In this document: one piece after another, positions 37,622 to 47,672 of the stretch | How the letters are laid out: each line of letters opens with the position of its first letter | Position numbering within the stretch: the first letter of the stretch is position 1 | From: Streptomyces sp. Y2F8-2 | Lineage (GTDB): Bacteria > Actinomycetota > Actinomycetes > Streptomycetales > Streptomycetaceae | Assembly: GCF_014905555.1 (NCBI RefSeq) | Contig: NZ_BNGS01000003.1 | Span: forward strand, 248,001 to 312,000 | Length of the DNA: 64,000 bases | Direction of reading: 5' to 3' | Made by a program: the position numbers and the translations under genes | Notes under the pieces: generated by a model | Databases searched by the model: none | The model's input: the letters and a program-made list of their open reading frames with translations, nothing else | Told to the model about the DNA's origin: nothing

Positions 37622-39664
37622 ATGTCGGAGGCGGAGCGGGCGGGGACAACCCGTCAGGACAAGAGCGAACGTCTCCTCGCCGGGCGGTACCGGCTGGGGG
37701 ACGTACTCGGCCGCGGCGGCATGGGCACGGTGTGGAGGGCCGAGGACGAGACCCTGGGGCGTACGGTCGCCGTCAAGGAGCTCAGGTTCCCGTCGAACAT
37801 CGACGAGGACGAGAAGCGCCGGCTCATCACGCGCACGCTGCGGGAGGCCAAGGCGATCGCCCGGATCCGCAACAACGGCGCGGTGACCGTCTACGACGTG
37901 GTCCACGAGGACGACCGGCCCTGGATCGTCATGGAGCTGATCGAGGGCAAATCGCTCGCCGAAGTCATCCGCGAGGACGGTCTGCTCGAACCGAAGCGCG
38001 CCGCCGAGGTCGGGCTCGCGATCCTCGACGTGCTGCGCGCCGCGCACCGTGAGGGCATCCTGCACCGCGACGTGAAGCCGTCGAACGTGCTGATCGACGA
38101 GGACGGCCGGGTCGTGCTCACCGACTTCGGCATCGCCCAGGTCGAGGGCGACCCGTCCATCACCTCCACCGGCATGCTCGTCGGCGCCCCCTCCTACATC
38201 TCGCCGGAGCGGGCCCGCGGGCACAAGCCCGGCCCGGCGGCGGACCTGTGGTCGCTCGGCGGACTGCTGTACGCGGCCGTCGAGGGCGTGCCGCCGTACG
38301 ACAAGGGGTCGGCCATCGCCACCCTGACCGCGGTGATGACCGAGCCGCTCGAGGAGCCGAAGAACGCCGGCCCGCTGAAGAACGTCATCTACGGCCTGCT
38401 CACCAAGGACCCGGGGCAGCGGCTCGACGACGCGGGCGCGCGGGCGATGCTCAACGAGGTCATCCACGCGCCCGATACGGAGGAGGAGGTGCCGGCGGAC
38501 GCGACGCGGGTCGTGGCGTTGCCGCCGGTGCCGGAGGAATCCAAGGAGAAGGAGAAGCGCGCGTCGGGCTCCGGGGCCAAGCGGGGCGAGGAGGCCGCGG
38601 ATCGGCTGCGCGGGGCCCTGCGGTCGGTGCGCAAGGCGGCTGCATCGGCGGGCGCGGCGACGGCCGGTGCCGCGACGGCCGCGCGGACCAAGGGGTCCGC
38701 CCCCGCCAAGGTGGCCGAGGGCGCGGTGGCCGAGCGTGTGGACGCTCCCGCGACCGGGGCCTCCGACGCCGGACGCGCGGGGTCCGCCTCGGCGGACGCA
38801 CGGTCACACACGGCTGCCGTCGGATCGAACTCCGGTCCGGCGAAGCCGAGTTCGGGGTGGCCCATCGTGCCGGACCCGGACCGGCCGCCACGGCCGGTGA
38901 CGCCGCCCCGGGCGCCGCTCACCGACGTGGTGCCCAAGCGGACACTGGTGATCGTCGCCGTAGTCGTGGTGCTCGCGGTGCTGGGGACCGTGCTCGCGCT
39001 CATCCCGTGGGGCGGGGACGGCGGCTCGCAGACCGGCTCGAAGGGCGCCACCAAGCCCGCCGTGACCACCGGCGGCGGCAAGGGCAGCGGTGGCAAGGGC
39101 GGTGGCGGGACCCCCTCGGGCAGTGGCAGCAACGGCACGACCACGACGGACGGATCGGACCAGCAGAACGCGTCGGACAGCACGCCCGCCGCGAGCGCCA
39201 GTGCGTTGGCCTCCGGCGCGGCGGGCGGCGGAGCCGCGGTGACGACGCACAAGGGCGGGCAGGGCTACTCGATCGGGCTGCCGGCCGGCTGGAAGTACGC
39301 GTCGTCGGACGACGCCGGCGACCGCTTCACCGGGCCGAACGGGCAGAAGCTGCTGGTCGCCTGGACGTCCACGCCCAAGGACGACCCGGTGGCGGACTGG
39401 AACAGCCAGGAGCGCTACATGGTGCGCCCCCAGTACCACCGGATCGCTATCGAGGAGGTGGACTACCGCGGCTGGAACACCGCCGACTGGGAGTTCACCT
39501 ACGTGGACTCGGGCACCACCTACCGGGTGATCGACCGCGGATTCGTCGTCAACTCGCACCTGGGGTACGGGCTGATGTACACGGCGAAGGCGGACGACTG
39601 GAACGGGGACCTGCGCAAGAACACCTGGAATACGCTGACCCAGACGTTCCGGCCGAAGTCGTGA
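37622..39664 (+). CDS. Membrane Ser/Thr protein kinase 1 of the array
   Basis: A 680-residue PknB-like kinase. Glycine loop RGGMGTVWRAED (about 31-42), catalytic Lys52, HRD with Asp150, DFG 168-170 and a SPERA segment: all needed residues are present. A long Ala/Thr-rich juxtamembrane region (290-440) leads to one transmembrane helix (about 441-462), a Gly/Ser/Thr linker, and an extracellular domain (about 540-680, TTHKGGQGYSIGLPAGWKYA ... WEFTYVDSGTTYRVIDRGF). The same outer domain recurs in the next genes. The ATG 37622 has GAGGGGA upstream. First of six consecutive kinase genes. Confidence 0.93.
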   Translation: MSEAERAGTTRQDKSERLLAGRYRLGDVLGRGGMGTVWRAEDETLGRTVAVKELRFPSNIDEDEKRRLITRTLREAKAIARIRNNGAVTVYDVVHEDDRPWIVMELIEGKSLAEVIREDGLLEPKRAAEVGLAILDVLRAAHREGILHRDVKPSNVLIDEDGRVVLTDFGIAQVEGDPSITSTGMLVGAPSYISPERARGHKPGPAADLWSLGGLLYAAVEGVPPYDKGSAIATLTAVMTEPLEEPKNAGPLKNVIYGLLTKDPGQRLDDAGARAMLNEVIHAPDTEEEVPADATRVVALPPVPEESKEKEKRASGSGAKRGEEAADRLRGALRSVRKAAASAGAATAGAATAARTKGSAPAKVAEGAVAERVDAPATGASDAGRAGSASADARSHTAAVGSNSGPAKPSSGWPIVPDPDRPPRPVTPPRAPLTDVVPKRTLVIVAVVVVLAVLGTVLALIPWGGDGGSQTGSKGATKPAVTTGGGKGSGGKGGGGTPSGSGSNGTTTTDGSDQQNASDSTPAASASALASGAAGGGAAVTTHKGGQGYSIGLPAGWKYASSDDAGDRFTGPNGQKLLVAWTSTPKDDPVADWNSQERYMVRPQYHRIAIEEVDYRGWNTADWEFTYVDSGTTYRVIDRGFVVNSHLGYGLMYTAKADDWNGDLRKNTWNTLTQTFRPKS

Positions 39665-39838
39665 CGTACCAAGCGTCCGTCTGACGTTCCGTCCGATCGT
39701 GTCGCGGGCAGATATGACATCCCCGGGTTGCGGGTTGCCTCCGGCACGTATCGTGAAGGACGGATCGCGAACCGTACGCATCCGGAACAGGACGCGGGGC
39801 GAACGGACTTGACCGACCGGGCGGCCGGGGGAGGCATC

Positions 39839-42313
39839 GTGGACGACTATGCGGGACGGGTACTCGCCGACCGCTACCGCCTGCCGCTGCCCCCCGCCGA
39901 CGAGTACGAGTTCGCCGAGACACGGGCCTTCGACACCTACAGCGGGCAGGAGGTGCTGATACGGCAGGTGCCGTTGCCCGAGGTCGTCGAGGCGGAGGTG
40001 CTCGACGCGGACGGGCTGCCCGCGGGGTTCGTGGCACGCGACGGCCGCGGCGGCCCCGGCGGTGGTCCGGGCCGGACGACGGCCACGCGCCGGCCCACCG
40101 ATCCGGCCGTGCGGCGCGCCGTCGAGGCCGCGCAGGCCGCCGCGCAGATACCCGACCACCCACGCCTCGACCAGGTCTTCGACGTGTTCGCAGAGGGCGG
40201 CTCGCTGTGGATCGTGAGCGAACTCGTGGCCGCGACCCCGCTCGCCGCGCTGCTCGCGGAGCAGCCGCTGACGCCGTACCGCGCGGCCGAGGTCGCCTCC
40301 GACGTCCTCATGGCGTTGCGCGTCCTGCACGCCCACGGCTGGGTGCATCGCAACATCACCGCCCGCACGGTGCTCGTCTGCGAGGACGGCCGCGTGATAC
40401 TGACCGGCCTGGCCGCCGGAGCGGCCGAGGAGGCGCTGTGCGGGTACGACCCGGTGCCGGCACGGGAGCCGGAGCCGGAGTCCGGTACGACGGACCGGGA
40501 CCCCACGGCCCCGGTGCCCGTCCCCCGGCCCGGTGGATCCGGCGGCGGCCCGTTCGGGCCCGGCGGGTCGCTGCGCGGTGTGGACGCCGATGCCGCGCGG
40601 CGGGCAGCGATCGAGGCGCGGGCGAACGGCGCCGCTCCGGGCGCGGGCCCGGCCGGTGCCGGTCTGCCCGCCGTGGCACCCCGCACGCTGGAGTCCGCGG
40701 AGGACGTACGCGCGGCACGGGCCGGGGCGATCGCGGCCTACCGCGCCGGAGCCCGGGCCGCGGCACGGGTGCAGGGGGAACAGCGCGGCACCCACACGGC
40801 GTTGCCCGCACCCCGCCCGGCCGAGACCGGCCCCGACACCCCGCCGCAGCCGCCGTCCGGCCAGGGCGGCGGCCCCGACACCCCGCCCCCGGGCCGGATC
40901 GCCGACCCGTACGGGACGAGCCGTACGGCGTCCTGGCACGGCGCCGTCCCCCGCCCCACGGCCCCCACCGCCGACGCCGCACCCGGGCCTCAGAGCAACG
41001 GCAGCGGCACGTACGACAAGGCCGCGCTCCCCCCTTCCGCCACCCCCTGGTCCCACCGCGGCCCCGCCACCCCCCTCGCCGCCGAGCGGGCGCGGCAGGC
41101 CCGGATGGCCGTGGTCGGGCCGGTCACCGAGCGGTGGGCGCCCGAACAGGCCGGGCCCGTGCACGAGAACTGGCAGCTGGCACCGCCGATCGGCCCCGCG
41201 ACCGATCTGTGGGCGCTGGGCGCGCTGCTGTTCCGGGCCGTCCAGGGGCACGCGCCCTACCCCGAAGAGAGCACCGCCGAGCTGGTGCAGCTCGTCTGCT
41301 CCGAGCCGCCCGCCTTCGCCGAGGAGTGCGGCCCGCTGCGTCCGGTCGTGGAGTCGTTGCTGCGCCAGGACCCGACCGAGCGGCCCGACTTCGAGGAGCT
41401 GCGCGGCTGGTTGCGCTCCCTCGTGCGGTCCGCACCCGAGCCGGAGGCGGGGGCGCACGTCATAGCGGCACCGCCCGTCGACCCCGCCCGGCTGCCGATC
41501 GTGCGACGCCGGGGCGAACTGGTCCGCAGGAGGCGCGCCGGGCTGCCCGCGACCACCCACGCCCGCCACAAACGGGCCAAGGACGGCCGTCCCCAGCCCC
41601 GCCGCCTCGGCCGCACCCTTCTTCTGCTGATCCTGCTCGCGCTGGCCGCGGCGATCGCGTACGCGATGGCGTTCATGCCGAAGGCCGGGACCAGCGGCGG
41701 CAGCGGCGCGGCGGGGGAGCGCACCGGCGCCGCCGGGGAGGCGAGTCCCGCCCCGCACCAGTCGGACACGGACGGCGCGGATCAGCCGCAGCAGGGCGGC
41801 TCCACCAGCCCCTCGAAACCGGCCGACTCACCGCAGACGCAGGTCACCGGCACCCACGTCGCCCAAGGGTTCACCCTGCGCAAGGACCCCGAAGGCTTCA
41901 GCGTCGCCGTGGCCGACGGCTGGGACCGGACGCCGAAGAATGCACAGGGTCAGGTCGTCTACTCCCAGGGCGACTTCCAGCTGATCGTCGTGCCCGGACG
42001 CGACACCACCGGCAGGTACGGCAGCGACCCGCTGAGGTACCAGCGGGAGTCGGAGCCCGAACTGCAGCCGTTCCGCGACTCGACCTGGGCCACCTCCAGC
42101 GGGATGCGGCGCATCGACGTCGGTGGACGAACCATGGCCGAGGGCCAGTTCACCTGGACGAACGGCAACGGGCAGGAGCTGTTCGTGCGCAACCTCGCCG
42201 TCCTCGTCGGCGGCCACTACCACGTGGTCCAAGTGCGCGGCCCCGACGCGGAACGCGACGAGGTCACCCGGCTGTTCGAACAGGCGGAGGCGACCTACAG
42301 GGTGACGAACTGA
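39839..42313 (+). CDS. Membrane pseudokinase 2 of the array
   Basis: An 824-residue protein from the GTG 39839 (GGGGGAGG upstream). It keeps the kinase layout but not the chemistry: no glycine-rich loop, Arg in place of the beta-3 Lys (LIRQV, about residue 42), VHRNITARTVLV where HRDxKxxN is expected (Asn172), and ILTGLA instead of DFG. A Gly/Arg-rich insertion follows beta 3 and a 200-residue Pro/Ala-rich stretch splits the C-lobe. One transmembrane helix (LLLLILLALAAAIAYAMAF) precedes an outer domain like that of kinase 1. Probably a scaffold or allosteric partner of its neighbours. Confidence 0.88.
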   Translation: MDDYAGRVLADRYRLPLPPADEYEFAETRAFDTYSGQEVLIRQVPLPEVVEAEVLDADGLPAGFVARDGRGGPGGGPGRTTATRRPTDPAVRRAVEAAQAAAQIPDHPRLDQVFDVFAEGGSLWIVSELVAATPLAALLAEQPLTPYRAAEVASDVLMALRVLHAHGWVHRNITARTVLVCEDGRVILTGLAAGAAEEALCGYDPVPAREPEPESGTTDRDPTAPVPVPRPGGSGGGPFGPGGSLRGVDADAARRAAIEARANGAAPGAGPAGAGLPAVAPRTLESAEDVRAARAGAIAAYRAGARAAARVQGEQRGTHTALPAPRPAETGPDTPPQPPSGQGGGPDTPPPGRIADPYGTSRTASWHGAVPRPTAPTADAAPGPQSNGSGTYDKAALPPSATPWSHRGPATPLAAERARQARMAVVGPVTERWAPEQAGPVHENWQLAPPIGPATDLWALGALLFRAVQGHAPYPEESTAELVQLVCSEPPAFAEECGPLRPVVESLLRQDPTERPDFEELRGWLRSLVRSAPEPEAGAHVIAAPPVDPARLPIVRRRGELVRRRRAGLPATTHARHKRAKDGRPQPRRLGRTLLLLILLALAAAIAYAMAFMPKAGTSGGSGAAGERTGAAGEASPAPHQSDTDGADQPQQGGSTSPSKPADSPQTQVTGTHVAQGFTLRKDPEGFSVAVADGWDRTPKNAQGQVVYSQGDFQLIVVPGRDTTGRYGSDPLRYQRESEPELQPFRDSTWATSSGMRRIDVGGRTMAEGQFTWTNGNGQELFVRNLAVLVGGHYHVVQVRGPDAERDEVTRLFEQAEATYRVTN

Positions 42314-42478
42314 CCGATCCCGGGCCCCACAGTGGTCCGATTGCGCTGAGTGTGCGGTGGTTCCGTCCCGTACGGGGAAGGGAGAACCGTCACAGTGCGG
42401 TCTCCGTTACGGCCCCGCCGGTTCCCTGCACGGGGACCGCTCTTTAATGTGACCTCGTCAAGAACATTGCGGGGAAAC

Positions 42479-44125
42479 GTGAATCAGATGCAGGGCCTGC
42501 TCCTCGCGGGCCGCTACCGGCTCGTCGACTCGATCGGCAGCGGCGGCATGGGCCGGGTGTGGCGCGCCCACGACGAGGTGCTGCACCGGGCGGTCGCCAT
42601 CAAGGAACTGACGGCCGCACTGTACGTCACGGAAAGTGACCGAGCCGTACTCCTCGCCCGTACCCACGCCGAGGCACGGGCCGCCGCGCGCATCAACCAC
42701 TCGGCCGTCGTCACGGTGCACGACGTCCTGGAGCACGACAACCGGCCGTGGATCGTCATGGAGCTCGTCGAGGGCGGCTCGCTGGCCGACGCGGTCAAGG
42801 AACGCGGCCGGGTCGAGCCCACCGAAGCCGCGCGGATCGGGCTGTGGGTGCTGCGCGCACTGCGCGCGGCACACTCCGCGGGCGTGCTGCACCGCGACGT
42901 GAAGCCCGGCAACGTCCTGCTCGCCGCCGACGGGCGGGTGCTGCTCACCGACTTCGGGATCGCGCAGGTCGAGGGCGACACCACCATCACCCGCACGGGA
43001 GAGATCGTCGGTTCGGTCGACTACCTCGCGCCCGAGCGCGTCCGCGGCCACGACCCGGGCCCGGCCTCCGACCTCTGGGCGCTCGGCGCCACGCTGTACA
43101 CGGCGGTGGAGGGCAGGTCGCCGTTCCGGCGGACCTCGCCGCTGACCACCATGCAGGCCGTCGTCGACGAGGAGCCGGAGGAGCCGCGGTTCGCGGGCGC
43201 CCTGGAACCGGTGATCTCGGGCCTGCTGCGCAAGGATCCAGGCGAGCGGCCCGACGCGTCGCGGCTGGAGCAGATGCTGGCCGAGGCGGTCGAGGGACGG
43301 CGGCCGAGGGCGGCACAGGAGTACGTGGCGACGCAGCACGTCGAGCTGAGCGGGTTCGGGGACACGACCGGGAACGTGCCGCACCCCCGGCAGGCGCGCG
43401 AGGCGGCGACGGCCCGCGGCACGGTGCCCCAGCCGGCCATGCCGCCCGCACCCCGGCCCCGCAAGCGGCACCGGGCCCGTACGGCCGCGCTCGTGCTCGC
43501 GCTGGCCGCGGTCGTCGGCGCGGGGGGCGCGGTGGCGTGGCAGAAGTGGGACGGGGGCGACCGGCAGGCCGGTGCGTCCGTCTCCTCCTCCGCTTCGCCG
43601 TCCCCGGTGCCCAGCGCCCAGGGAACGCAGGAGGCCGACGCGACGGGCGACCTTCCCGCCGGCTGGGTGCGCCACCGCGACCCCTACGGATTCAGCCTCG
43701 CCGTGCCCTCCAAGGACTGGAAGCGGAAGGTGTTCGACGAGGCCACCCACCAGGTCGACTACACCCCCGACGGCGGCGAGCACTTCATCCGCATCGCTGT
43801 CGACAGCTCACCCGACTTCGAAACCGCGTACGACCACCAGATCGATCTGGAGCAGCAGCTCCACCGGCTGGTCGACTACAAGCGTGTGGTCCTGCGGAAG
43901 AACATCTACCGCGACCGCCCGGGCTCCCTGTGGGAGTACACCTGGACCGCGCTGGCGAAGGACTCGACGACCGCCCCCGGGCCGCGCCACGCCGTCGAGG
44001 AGACGTACTTCTCCCGCGACGGCGTCGAGTACGCCATCTACATGTCCGGCCCGGAGGCGGACTGGACGACGACGCGGCAGCGGTTCCAGGCGGTGCTGCG
44101 GGGGTGGCGTCCGCCTACGGATTGA
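42479..44125 (+). CDS. Membrane Ser/Thr protein kinase 3 of the array
   Basis: A 548-residue kinase from GTG 42479 (GGGGA upstream). Complete catalytic set: SGGMGRVW loop, Lys42, HRDVKPGN (Asp140), DFG 158-160 and DYLAPERVRG. One transmembrane helix (TAALVLALAAVVGAGGAVAW) and an outer domain that starts DLPAGWVRHRDPYGFSLAVPSKDW and contains LWEYTWTA, clearly related to those of the other members. Known S. coelicolor relatives of this group affect sporulation and spore wall; here the role is inferred. Confidence 0.93.
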   Translation: MNQMQGLLLAGRYRLVDSIGSGGMGRVWRAHDEVLHRAVAIKELTAALYVTESDRAVLLARTHAEARAAARINHSAVVTVHDVLEHDNRPWIVMELVEGGSLADAVKERGRVEPTEAARIGLWVLRALRAAHSAGVLHRDVKPGNVLLAADGRVLLTDFGIAQVEGDTTITRTGEIVGSVDYLAPERVRGHDPGPASDLWALGATLYTAVEGRSPFRRTSPLTTMQAVVDEEPEEPRFAGALEPVISGLLRKDPGERPDASRLEQMLAEAVEGRRPRAAQEYVATQHVELSGFGDTTGNVPHPRQAREAATARGTVPQPAMPPAPRPRKRHRARTAALVLALAAVVGAGGAVAWQKWDGGDRQAGASVSSSASPSPVPSAQGTQEADATGDLPAGWVRHRDPYGFSLAVPSKDWKRKVFDEATHQVDYTPDGGEHFIRIAVDSSPDFETAYDHQIDLEQQLHRLVDYKRVVLRKNIYRDRPGSLWEYTWTALAKDSTTAPGPRHAVEETYFSRDGVEYAIYMSGPEADWTTTRQRFQAVLRGWRPPTD

Positions 44126-44244
44126 CGGGCGCCGGGCCCGGGCGGGCCGTCGTACGCGGCTCGTGAGCCCCGGTGGGTCGGTTGTCGGCCACCGTCGCGG
44201 CGTCGGTCCCGGAGGCCCTCCTCGGGTGCGGCATGATGGGGCGC

Positions 44245-45861
44245 ATGGGGACCGAGGGGGAGAACGGCTGGATCGTAGCGGGGCGTTACCGGCTTCAGGA
44301 GCGGATCGGCCGCGGCGGCATGGGCGTCGTCTGGCGGGCGTCCGACGAACTCCTCGACCGGCAGGTGGCCGTCAAGGAGCTTGTCCTCGACCTCTCCCTG
44401 TCCGCCGAGGAGGCCCGGCTGCACCGTGAGCGCACCCTGCGCGAGGCGCGTGCGGTGGCGCGGTTGCGGCACCCGCACATCATCGTCGTCCACGACGTCG
44501 TGGAGCACGACGAACGCCCGTACATCGTGATGGAGCTGATCGTCGGCGGCTCGCTCGCCCAGCGCATCGCCGCCCGCGGCCCGGTCGACGCCCGGGAGGC
44601 CGCCCGCATCGGCATCGCCCTGCTCGGCGCGCTGCGCCGCGCGCACGAGGCGGGCGTGCTGCACCGCGATCTGAAACCCGCGAACGTCCTGATGGAGGCG
44701 GGCACCGGCCGCGTCGTCCTCACCGACTTCGGCATCGCCCAGGTCACGGGTGCCACCACGCTCACCGAGACCGGCGCCTTCGTCGGGTCTCCCGAGTACA
44801 CCGCGCCCGAACGGATGTCCGGCGAACGGACCGGGCCCGAGTCCGACCTGTGGTCCCTCGGGGCCCTGCTGTGCACGGCTCTGAGCGGCGAGTCGCCGTT
44901 CCGCCGCGATTCGTTGGGCGGCATCCTGCACGCGGTGGTCGCGGGCGAGATCCGCCCGCCCGAGCAGGCCGGGCCGATCCTGCCCGTCATCCGGGGGCTG
45001 CTGGAACGCGATCCCGACCGGCGCCTGGACGCGGCGGAGGCGGAGCGGCTGCTGCGGGAGTTCCTGGAGACCGGGCGTACACCGGCGGCGTCCGTCGCGT
45101 ACACGCCGACGCAGCGGGACGTGCCTCGCAGCGCCCCGCCATCCCCGCAGGAGGCGCCCGTGGCGCAGGCCTCCGGCAGACAGTCCGTGCGGGGCGTGTT
45201 CGTGGCGGCAGCCCTGGTCGCGGCCATGGCGGGCGCGGGTGTCTCGGCGGCGGCGCTGCTGCTGCGCGACGGCGGCGACGGCGGGGGAGCGCCGGCGGGC
45301 CCGGGGCCGGCGCGCACGTCGGCGAGCCGGGGGACGACGCTCCCGTCCACCGCCGCGCCCGCCCCCACGGTGACGGTGACGCGTACGCCGGCCTCGGCGA
45401 CGTCGGAGGTCACCCGCAGGGCGCCCTCCGGGTACCGGCTGGTGCGGGATCCGAACGGTTTCTCGCTGGCCGTACCGGACGGGTTCACCCGCAGTCCCCA
45501 GGGCGAGCGGATCTTCTACATGTCGCCGGGAGGGACCTTCCGCCTCGGCGTCAAGGTGGCGGACCCCGCGGCGGGCGGCCCCCTCGCGGTGATGCGGCGC
45601 TCGGACGCCGAAGGGCCGTCCACCAACCCGGGCTACCACGACGGCCGGGTCACCGGGACCTCGCACCGCGGAAACCCGGCGGCGCTGTGGGAGTTCACCT
45701 GGGACGGCTTCACCGCGGCCGAGGGCCCGCGGCACACCTACGACCTGTGCTGGGACGAGAGCGGCCGGATGTACGACGTATGGGTGTCGGCGCCGGTCGG
45801 GAAGGTCCGGGAGGCGAAGGAGTACTTCGACGTGGCGGTGGACACGTTCGCTCCGGGGTGA
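44245..45861 (+). CDS. Membrane Ser/Thr protein kinase 4 of the array
   Basis: A 538-residue kinase from ATG 44245 (ATGs at 44233 and 44236 are alternatives). GRGGMGVVW loop, Lys44, HRDLKPAN (Asp142), DFG 161-163, SPEYTAPERMSG. A Pro/Gln-rich linker leads to a transmembrane helix (VFVAAALVAAMAGAGVSAAALLL) and the shared outer domain (YRLVRDPNGFSLAVPDGFTRS ... ALWEFTWDGFTA). Downstream of kinase 3 by about 120 bases on the same strand. Confidence 0.92.
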   Translation: MGTEGENGWIVAGRYRLQERIGRGGMGVVWRASDELLDRQVAVKELVLDLSLSAEEARLHRERTLREARAVARLRHPHIIVVHDVVEHDERPYIVMELIVGGSLAQRIAARGPVDAREAARIGIALLGALRRAHEAGVLHRDLKPANVLMEAGTGRVVLTDFGIAQVTGATTLTETGAFVGSPEYTAPERMSGERTGPESDLWSLGALLCTALSGESPFRRDSLGGILHAVVAGEIRPPEQAGPILPVIRGLLERDPDRRLDAAEAERLLREFLETGRTPAASVAYTPTQRDVPRSAPPSPQEAPVAQASGRQSVRGVFVAAALVAAMAGAGVSAAALLLRDGGDGGGAPAGPGPARTSASRGTTLPSTAAPAPTVTVTRTPASATSEVTRRAPSGYRLVRDPNGFSLAVPDGFTRSPQGERIFYMSPGGTFRLGVKVADPAAGGPLAVMRRSDAEGPSTNPGYHDGRVTGTSHRGNPAALWEFTWDGFTAAEGPRHTYDLCWDESGRMYDVWVSAPVGKVREAKEYFDVAVDTFAPG

Positions 45862-45949
45862 CCCCGTACGAAGCCCCCGCGTCACGGGTCTGTGACTGCA
45901 AGGGGACAAGGGTGGCTGAGGGGGCGGCCGACGCGATAAGCATGAGCGC

Positions 45950-47584
45950 ATGAGCGACCACGGGGGAGCACCTCAACAGGCGGGCGAACCGACGAGTTTC
46001 GGACTGCAACCGCCGCGGCCGGCCGTGCCGTACCCGGGAAACCCCTACGCCCGGCCGCAGTCGGAGACCCGTGCCGTCCCCACCCAGGCCGCCCCCGAGG
46101 CGCCGCGGGACCCGGGCGCCGGGCGGCTCGTCGCCGGACGCTACCGGCTGCTCGCCAAGCTCGGGCACGGCGGTATGGGCACGGTGTGGCGGGCCAAGGA
46201 CGAGACGGTGGACCGGGAGGTCGCCGTCAAGGAACCCAGGGTCCCCGACCACCTTCCCGAACGTGAACAGGCCAACGTCTACGAGCGGATGCGCCGTGAG
46301 GCACGGGCCGCCGCCCGCCTCGACCACCCAGCGGTCGTCGACGTGCACGACGTCGCCGTCGTGGACGGCAGGCCGTGGATCGTGATGGAGCTGGTGCGGG
46401 GCCGCTCCCTGGGCGATGCCCTCCAGGAGGGCACGCTCGGCGTGCGCGAGGCGGCACGGATCGGCCTGGAGGTGCTCGGCGCCCTGGAGGCCGCCCACGC
46501 GGCGGGCGTCCTGCACCGCGACGTGAAGCCCGACAACATCCTGCTCGGCCGGTACGACCGCGTGGTGCTCACCGACTTCGGCATCGCACAGATCGAGGGC
46601 GACACGAAGCTGACGGAGACGGGCGGCTTCGTCGGCTCCCCCGAGTACATCGCGCCGGAGCGGGTGCTGGGCCGGCGCCCGGGCCCCGAGTCCGACCTGT
46701 GGTCGCTGGGAGTGGTGCTGTACGCGGCGACGGAGGGTGTCTCGCCGTTCCGGCGCACCAACACGCCCGCCACCCTGCAGTCGGTCCTCAACTCCACACC
46801 GGCGCCCCCGGCCTCCGCCCGGGGCCCGCTCGCCGACGCCATCGGCGGCCTGCTGAACAAGGACCCGGCGCGCCGCCCGAACGCGGCCGAGGTGCGCCGG
46901 CTGCTTCAGGAGGCGGCGAGGGAACCGGCGCCCGTGCAGATCCTCGTGCCCGGTCGCAAGCGCGTCCGGCTGGGCCGGGGCACCCTGCTCGCGGCCGGGG
47001 CGGCCGTCGTCGCGGCCGCGGTGGCGGCGTACCTCGTGGTCGCGGACCCGTTCGCCGGCCCGCTGCCGGGCGGCTGGCGGCAACACCCGGAGAAGGCGCT
47101 GGGCGCCACACTCGCCGTGCCCGCCGACTACCAGCCGAGCCGGCCGAAGAAGGACGACACCGACAAGAACTGGGTGACGTACACCGACTGGAGCGGCAGC
47201 ATCTCGATCGGTCTGCACCTTGCGAGGAAGTCCCAGGACACCTCCCACCAGATCAAGGACTCGTCGGCAGCCGAGATGTACGCCGACAACGACGCCTTCA
47301 AGAACAGCGGCGCCTACCAGTTCGACATGCCCAAGGGCCCGAGGACGGCCCCGAACGACGGCATCACGTACCACGACAGGAAAGCCGCCGAGAACACCGT
47401 CGCCTACGCGACCGACGACACCCTGAATCCGCGCCCGCGCGAGCTGACGATCTTCTACTACAAGAACTCGCGGGGGGACATGTACAAACTGACGGTCGGT
47501 TACCCGGGAAAGGGCGACTTCACGGAACGCGGCCGCGAAGTGGCGCGGACGGCGATGGCGAACCTGGAGATCGACACGCTCTGA
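45950..47584 (+). CDS. Membrane Ser/Thr protein kinase 5 of the array
   Basis: A 544-residue kinase. Unlike its neighbours it has a 60-residue Pro/Gln-rich N-terminal extension before the kinase domain. Catalytic residues Lys94, Asp191 (HRDVKPDN) and DFG 209-211 are present, as is SPEYIAPERVLG. One transmembrane helix (TLLAAGAAVVAAAVAAYLVV, about 345-365) and a more divergent outer domain (PGGWRQHPEKALGATLAVPADY). ATG 45950. Confidence 0.92.
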   Translation: MSDHGGAPQQAGEPTSFGLQPPRPAVPYPGNPYARPQSETRAVPTQAAPEAPRDPGAGRLVAGRYRLLAKLGHGGMGTVWRAKDETVDREVAVKEPRVPDHLPEREQANVYERMRREARAAARLDHPAVVDVHDVAVVDGRPWIVMELVRGRSLGDALQEGTLGVREAARIGLEVLGALEAAHAAGVLHRDVKPDNILLGRYDRVVLTDFGIAQIEGDTKLTETGGFVGSPEYIAPERVLGRRPGPESDLWSLGVVLYAATEGVSPFRRTNTPATLQSVLNSTPAPPASARGPLADAIGGLLNKDPARRPNAAEVRRLLQEAAREPAPVQILVPGRKRVRLGRGTLLAAGAAVVAAAVAAYLVVADPFAGPLPGGWRQHPEKALGATLAVPADYQPSRPKKDDTDKNWVTYTDWSGSISIGLHLARKSQDTSHQIKDSSAAEMYADNDAFKNSGAYQFDMPKGPRTAPNDGITYHDRKAAENTVAYATDDTLNPRPRELTIFYYKNSRGDMYKLTVGYPGKGDFTERGREVARTAMANLEIDTL

Positions 47585-47672
47585 CCCCCATGTGCCTCGC
47601 CTCAGGACGGTATGCGTCCGACGACCGGGACCCGCTTCGACAACTCGTGACCCCGCACGGTACTCATGGGAC

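Noticed and set aside
38804-41758. Very long minus-strand frame across kinases 1 and 2
   Set aside because: Antisense to kinase 1 and pseudokinase 2; Gly/Arg/Ala-rich translation only.
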